In this document: piece by piece, positions 7,124-9,899 of the stretch
Position numbering within the stretch: the stretch's first letter is position 1
How the letters are laid out: each line of letters begins with the position of its first letter
From: Desulfocapsa sp.
GTDB taxonomy: Bacteria; Desulfobacterota; Desulfobulbia; Desulfobulbales; Desulfocapsaceae
Direction of reading: 5' to 3'
DNA length: 9,899 bases
NCBI GenBank assembly: GCA_029942265.1
Contig: JAOZTO010000048.1
Location: forward strand, 1 to 9,899
Program-made: the position numbers and the translations under genes
Notes under the pieces: generated by a model
Seen by the model: the letters and a program-made list of their open reading frames with translations, nothing else
Told to the model about the DNA's origin: nothing
The model's database searches: none

Positions 7124-7180
7124 TAATGAAATAAAATTTGCAGCAACGAAGTAGATGATGAGTTTTCGCGACCCCATTAA
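7124..7180 (+). repeat. Diverged half copy of the GATGGAYTYGTAAAAA inverted-repeat element
   Basis: Aligned without gaps to the right half of the full element (7966-8022), 46 of 57 positions match, including ATTTGCAG, AACGAAG and GAGTTTT. The left half before it is not clearly recognisable, though GCAAAAATCTTC at 7084-7095 resembles part of it. The copy ends on the stop codon of the SH3b gene (7177-7179). Confidence 0.65.
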
Positions 7181-7851
7181 AGAAGAGAAGGTTTTCTTTT
7201 ATACGAACGACAGAAAAATCCCCCAAGAATAAATCCGAACATAAGAACACCAGCACCAGCCAGAAACCATTTAACGGTAGAATCATTTCTGAGATCATCG
7301 TTCTTACGCTGTATGATGGTCATTTTCTGAACAAGTACTTTGTTCTCTTCAAGGGTTTTTTGCAGAGTTTTTTTAACTGCTACTGCATTTGCAGTGTCAG
7401 CCTGTAATTGCATGTACTTTTCATTTAGTTGCGCATTTTTTTTACGGCTTTGCTGAAGCTCAGTGGCCGTTTGTTTAAGGGAAGCATCTATTGTGTCAAC
7501 TCTGTTGTTCCCCTCAAGTTTGTTTTGAGTAAGCACTTCATTTTCAGCTTTTAGAGATTCGACAAGTTGTGTGAGAGGAAGTTTCTTACTGAGAAATCGC
7601 TTCAGCACCCATCCTTCTTTATTATTGGCAAGGCGTATTTTTGAGTGGGTATCATTTTCTTCAAGCAGTTCAATAGCAGCACCGTCTTTCAGCATTGCAA
7701 TGATTTTAAAATCAGTACCAGCTCCACGCCTGACAACAATTTCTGAGCTAGGCTTTACATAAAGTGTTTGGGCAACCACTGTTGCTGTAATAAAAACAAT
7801 GGGGATGAACACGAATAGGGAGAATAAAAAACGTGGAAGTTTTGTTGACAT
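7177..7851 (-). CDS. SH3b-domain, coiled-coil, membrane-anchored protein (YgiM/TIGR04211-like)
   Basis: A 224-residue envelope protein. The start at ATG 7849-7851 puts a hydrophobic signal segment (about 6-28, ending TVVAQ) at the N-terminus; an upstream TTG frame to 7902 runs into repeat DNA and is rejected. Residues about 29-90 form a bacterial SH3 domain: LYVKPSSEIVVRRGAGTDFK, then KIRLANNKEGWV. Residues about 92-190 are a charged heptad-like coiled coil with many Q, E, K, N and L. Residues 194-214 are a C-terminal transmembrane helix followed by a basic tail, SYKRKPSLL. This order matches the TIGR04211 'SH3 and anchor' family, which includes E. coli YgiM. The SH3b part would lie in the periplasm, perhaps contacting peptidoglycan. 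Its ribosome binding site is weak. It stands alone, bracketed by repeats. Confidence 0.85.
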   Translation of the reverse strand: MSTKLPRFLFSLFVFIPIVFITATVVAQTLYVKPSSEIVVRRGAGTDFKIIAMLKDGAAIELLEENDTHSKIRLANNKEGWVLKRFLSKKLPLTQLVESLKAENEVLTQNKLEGNNRVDTIDASLKQTATELQQSRKKNAQLNEKYMQLQADTANAVAVKKTLQKTLEENKVLVQKMTIIQRKNDDLRNDSTVKWFLAGAGVLMFGFILGGFFCRSYKRKPSLL

Positions 7852-7874
7852 AGTACCGTTATATCCTGAATAAT

Positions 7875-7893
7875 GATGGACTCGTAAAAAGTC
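7875..7893 (+). repeat. Additional element terminus, 28 bp before the full copy
   Basis: GATGGACTCGTAAAAAGTC matches the left terminus of the full element (GATGGATTTGTAAAAAAC at 7903) with small changes. Its last 8 bases are the exact complement of GACTTTTT at 8027-8034, so an outer, more diverged inverted repeat may enclose the inner one. Confidence 0.6.
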
Positions 7894-7902
7894 TGAAATC
7901 AA

Positions 7903-8020
7903 GATGGATTTGTAAAAAACTTCATATTCGAGGCACGGAAATTTTTTATCATTTAAAGTACGTTGAAATGATAAAAAATTTGCAGTAACGAAGAAGATGA
8001 AGAGTTTTTACGAATCCATC
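7903..8020. mobile_element. MITE/REP-like inverted-repeat element (non-coding, 118 bp)
   Basis: Outer arms: GATGGATTTGTAAAAAACTT on the left (7903-7922) against the complement of GAGTTTTTACGAATCCATC on the right (8002-8020). Inner arms: a perfect 16-bp pair, AAATTTTTTATCATTT (7939-7954) and AAATGATAAAAAATTT (7966-7981), around an 11-nt loop. The middle parts pair imperfectly (TTCATATTCGAGGCACG against AGTAACGAAGAAGATGAA). It would fold into one long hairpin in either strand. It has no ORF, so it would be non-autonomous or a REP-type unit. Other parts of the same family lie at 7124-7180, 7875-7893 and 8143-8163. Confidence 0.65.
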
Positions 8021-8128
8021 AATAATGACTTTTTGTTGAATCTTGGGAGACGAAGAGTTAAGGTGAATTTTAATATTTTTATAGATTAATGACTAATCAA
8101 ATGAAAATCAATGAAATTGTATATGTGG

Positions 8129-8140
8129 CAGTAATTACTG
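8129..8140. promoter_or_regulatory. Perfect 12-bp palindrome upstream of the racemase gene
   Basis: CAGTAATTACTG is fully self-complementary and lies 44 nt before the GTG start of the racemase gene. Size and position would suit an operator for a dimeric repressor, but no regulator is nearby and chance in AT-rich DNA is possible. Confidence 0.3.
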
Positions 8141-8142
8141 GC

Positions 8143-8163
8143 GATGGATTTGTACGATCCATC
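8143..8163. repeat. Collapsed copy of the inverted-repeat element
   Basis: Begins GATGGATTTGTA, identical to the left end of the full element, and runs directly into CGATCCATC, one base short of its right end. The result is a 21-bp palindrome with 7-bp arms, as if the interior had been deleted. It sits 13 nt before the racemase ribosome binding site (8177-8180), inside the probable leader. Confidence 0.55.
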
Positions 8164-8184
8164 CTAATGAAGTAAAGAGGAATA

Positions 8185-8874
8185 GTGAAAACAATTGGAA
8201 TGCTTGGTGGCATGAGTTGGGAGTCAACAGCCAGTTACTATAGAGCCATCAATGAAGGTGTAAAACGTGAACTTGGTGGGCTACATTCTGCAAAGATCTG
8301 TATGTACAGCGTGAATTTTGATGAAATTGAGAAACTGCAACATCATGGTGACTGGGATAAAACCGCTGAAATTTTAATAGACGCTGCCCGGGCAATTGAG
8401 TCGGGCGGTGCCGATTTTCTGATAATCTGCACCAACACCATGCATAAAGTAGCGCCTGAAATTGAAGCTGCACTTTCCATACCTCTTCTGCATATTGCAG
8501 ATGCAACGGCTGAAAAACTTGTTGTGGACAAGATAGAACGGGTCGGACTTTTGGGAACCAGATTCACCATGGAAGAGGAATTTTATAAGGGGCGACTGCG
8601 TGACAGGTTTGGTATTGATGTTTTGGTGCCGGACCAGATACAGCAAAGTAGAGTACATGATATAATTTATCAAGAACTCTGTCTTGGAAAAATACTGCCT
8701 GACTCACGAGCTGCTTACCTTGATATTATACATTCTCTTTATGAAAAAGGTGCGCAGGCGGTAATTCTCGGTTGCACAGAAATAGCCTTACTGGTGCAAC
8801 AGAAACATACGTCTGTGTCGCTTTATGATACAACGGAAATCCATGCTGCCGCTGCGGTACAAAAAGCAATTTGA
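8185..8874 (+). CDS. Aspartate/glutamate racemase family amino-acid racemase (YgeA/RacX-like)
   Basis: A 229-residue cofactor-independent racemase of the Asp/Glu racemase superfamily, standard length, cytoplasmic. It starts at GTG 8185 with GAGG at 8177-8180. Two-domain fold with the paired cysteines expected of the two-base mechanism: Cys82 in IICTNTMH (80-87) and Cys197 in ILGCTEI (194-200). Other signatures: KTIGMLGGMSWEST (2-15), the typical YgeA/RacX start; VGLLGTRFTM (120-129); and FYKGRL (133-138). The likely reaction is interconversion of L- and D-amino acids. Members annotated as aspartate racemase often have other or broad substrates, so the true substrate is open. The FAD-protein gene follows after 24 nt, suggesting one transcript. 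A palindromic element in the leader may affect expression. Confidence 0.92.
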   Translation: MKTIGMLGGMSWESTASYYRAINEGVKRELGGLHSAKICMYSVNFDEIEKLQHHGDWDKTAEILIDAARAIESGGADFLIICTNTMHKVAPEIEAALSIPLLHIADATAEKLVVDKIERVGLLGTRFTMEEEFYKGRLRDRFGIDVLVPDQIQQSRVHDIIYQELCLGKILPDSRAAYLDIIHSLYEKGAQAVILGCTEIALLVQQKHTSVSLYDTTEIHAAAAVQKAI

Positions 8875-8898
8875 ACGTGGTTTGCAGAATCACTGGCA

Positions 8899-9899
8899 AT
8901 GAAAAACAATCTGGATATGCCTCTGTTGAATCTGATCATCAATACCCTACATATTCCAATCGAAGAAGATGGGCTAAACACCTACCTTGCCGCTGTAGCA
9001 AAGAAGCTAAATCTTCCAGCAGAACAGGTTCGCATCATAAAGATTCTCAGTAAAGCACTGAACCTAAAAGATACTGATCAGTTCTACTACACCCTTTCAC
9101 TGGCAGTTGCTGTTCCCGATACCGCCTCTATAAACAGACAAAAATTTGCTCTCTACAGTGAAACAGAATTTCCTAAAAAGAGAACACTATCTTCCAAAGA
9201 CAGGCCAATCATTGTGGGTTTTGGTCCTGCCGGAATGTTTGCAGCCCTTGAGCTGATTGCCTGCGGTCTCAAGCCTCGCATCTTTGAGAGGGGCAAGAAG
9301 ATAGAGGAACGTTCAATTGATGTTGAGACCTTTATCAGGGAGCGTAGACTCAATCCCGAATCCAATATTCAATTTGGCGAAGGCGGTGCCGGGTCGTATT
9401 CAGACGGTAAACTGTTTTCACGAAGAAACAAAAACAGCAGTGTTGTAAATCAGGTACTGAAAACATTTGTAAAATTTGGAGCACCACCCGAAATAGAATA
9501 TATCATGAAACCGCATCTGGGAACGGATGTGCTCTGCAAGATTGTTCGTAATATTCGGCTCTATATCCTTAAACATGGAGGTGAGATTCACTATAGTTCC
9601 AAAATGACGGATATTCTGATACGCAAAGGTGTGGCACATGGAATTATTATTAACAACGAGCAGGAGTTTTTTTCATCTCATATTTATATTGCGTTAGGAC
9701 ACTCTGCTCGTGATAGTGTTACAATGATATACAAAAAAGGAGTGGCTGTTGAGCAGAAACAGATATCTGTGGGAGTACGAATTGAACATCCTGTGGAAAC
9801 TATTAACCTGATGCGTTATGGCCAGAAATATCATGAGTATTCTGGGTTGGGGGCTGCAAGTTATTCGTTGAATTATACGAATCGAAAGATACGCCGTGG
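8899..9899 (+). CDS. FAD-dependent oxidoreductase, COG2509 family (5' part, runs off the window)
   Basis: An open frame from ATG 8899 to the last base gives 333 codons with no stop; this family usually exceeds 450 residues, so the C-terminus is missing. The N-terminal part (about 8-75) is a small alpha/beta domain ending FYYTLSLAVAVPD, typical of COG2509. Then comes the FAD-binding Rossmann motif IIVGFGPAGMFAALE (104-118), with Glu130 in IFERGKK for the ribose. Next are the family hallmark QFGEGGAGSYSDGKLFSR (158-175), ALGHSARD (about 273-280) and VGVRIEHP. Annotated members are called uncharacterised FAD-dependent dehydrogenases or geranylgeranyl-reductase-like; the substrate is unknown. It lies 24 nt after the racemase and in the same frame as that gene, separated by its TGA. 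No good ribosome binding site precedes ATG 8899; ATG 8917 is an alternative. Confidence 0.9.
   Translation, partial: MKNNLDMPLLNLIINTLHIPIEEDGLNTYLAAVAKKLNLPAEQVRIIKILSKALNLKDTDQFYYTLSLAVAVPDTASINRQKFALYSETEFPKKRTLSSKDRPIIVGFGPAGMFAALELIACGLKPRIFERGKKIEERSIDVETFIRERRLNPESNIQFGEGGAGSYSDGKLFSRRNKNSSVVNQVLKTFVKFGAPPEIEYIMKPHLGTDVLCKIVRNIRLYILKHGGEIHYSSKMTDILIRKGVAHGIIINNEQEFFSSHIYIALGHSARDSVTMIYKKGVAVEQKQISVGVRIEHPVETINLMRYGQKYHEYSGLGAASYSLNYTNRKIRR

Larger units (their letters stand above)
7852..8184. other. Divergent intergenic region rich in inverted repeats
   Basis: It separates the - strand SH3b gene from the + strand racemase pair. It contains a solo repeat terminus (7875-7893), the full hairpin element (7903-8020), a possible outer right terminus (8027-8045), an AT-rich stretch, the palindrome CAGTAATTACTG (8129-8140) and a collapsed element (8143-8163). 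No coding frame is supported. Promoters for both flanking genes must lie here; I see no strong one, only a weak TTTACG-19-TATAAC on the - strand (7888-7858) that would use the repeat end as its -35. Confidence 0.6.

Noticed and set aside
7098..7298. 66-residue - strand frame across the SH3b gene end
   Set aside because: Different frame from the SH3b gene, with no ribosome binding site or recognisable features.
7852..7902. Longer N-terminus of the SH3b protein from a TTG at 7902
   Set aside because: The extra codons come from the repeat terminus at 7875-7893 and would put a charged segment before a normal signal peptide.
7875..8163. CRISPR array
   Set aside because: The repeats are inverted, unevenly spaced and diverged, with no regular spacers and no cas genes.
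8871..9053. 60-residue frame on the + strand after the racemase
   Set aside because: Out-of-frame overlap with the FAD-dependent protein, whose frame is open to the window end and carries clear motifs.

Overview
This is a roughly 40% G+C bacterial chromosome segment with eight recognisable protein genes, one gene tail at the left edge, and two non-coding stretches of more than 300 bases. The mix of proteins suggests a Gram-negative of the Proteobacteria/Desulfobacterota type: a Tim44-like membrane protein, a YgiM-type SH3b-coiled-coil-anchor protein, a DUF1269 protein, a ligase-carrier-PlsC fusion and a COG2509 FAD protein. I lean to Desulfobacterota (Desulfobulbales-like), but the sequence alone does not settle it. 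No rRNA, tRNA, CRISPR array, transposase or phage gene is visible.

Left block (1-3916, + strand). After the tail of an unidentified gene come a Tim44-domain membrane protein (268-1197) and KDPG aldolase eda (1200-1838). The two are separated by 2 nt, and the eda ribosome binding site lies inside the upstream gene. Glucose-6-phosphate dehydrogenase zwf (1915-3378) follows, with its own sigma70-like promoter very close to the start codon, then a DUF1269 glycine-rich membrane protein (3422-3916). Zwf and Eda are the first and last enzymes of the Entner-Doudoroff route; edd and pgl are not in the window.

Middle block (3931-6712, - strand). A cold-shock protein gene is followed by a strong intrinsic terminator. 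About 38 nt further on starts a large three-domain enzyme: acyl-activating ligase, acyl carrier domain, then PlsC-type acyltransferase. This looks like a self-contained device for activating a fatty acid and loading it onto a lysophospholipid. It converges with the DUF1269 gene.

Right block (6713-9899). An AT-rich spacer with the cold-shock leader leads to a secreted or anchored SH3b/coiled-coil protein on the - strand. A divergent spacer follows, then a + strand pair: an aspartate/glutamate racemase-family protein and a COG2509 FAD-dependent oxidoreductase cut off by the window end. The SH3b gene is bracketed by copies of an inverted-repeat element with termini GATGGAYTYGTAAAAA. One is a nested hairpin of about 120-170 bp in the divergent spacer. 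Another is a half copy (46/57 identical) that ends on the stop codon of the gene. A third, collapsed 21-bp copy sits just before the racemase start. This MITE- or REP-like family is the most unusual non-coding signal here. The most interesting protein is the ligase-carrier-acyltransferase fusion, and the absence of an obvious promoter between it and the cold-shock terminator is also notable.
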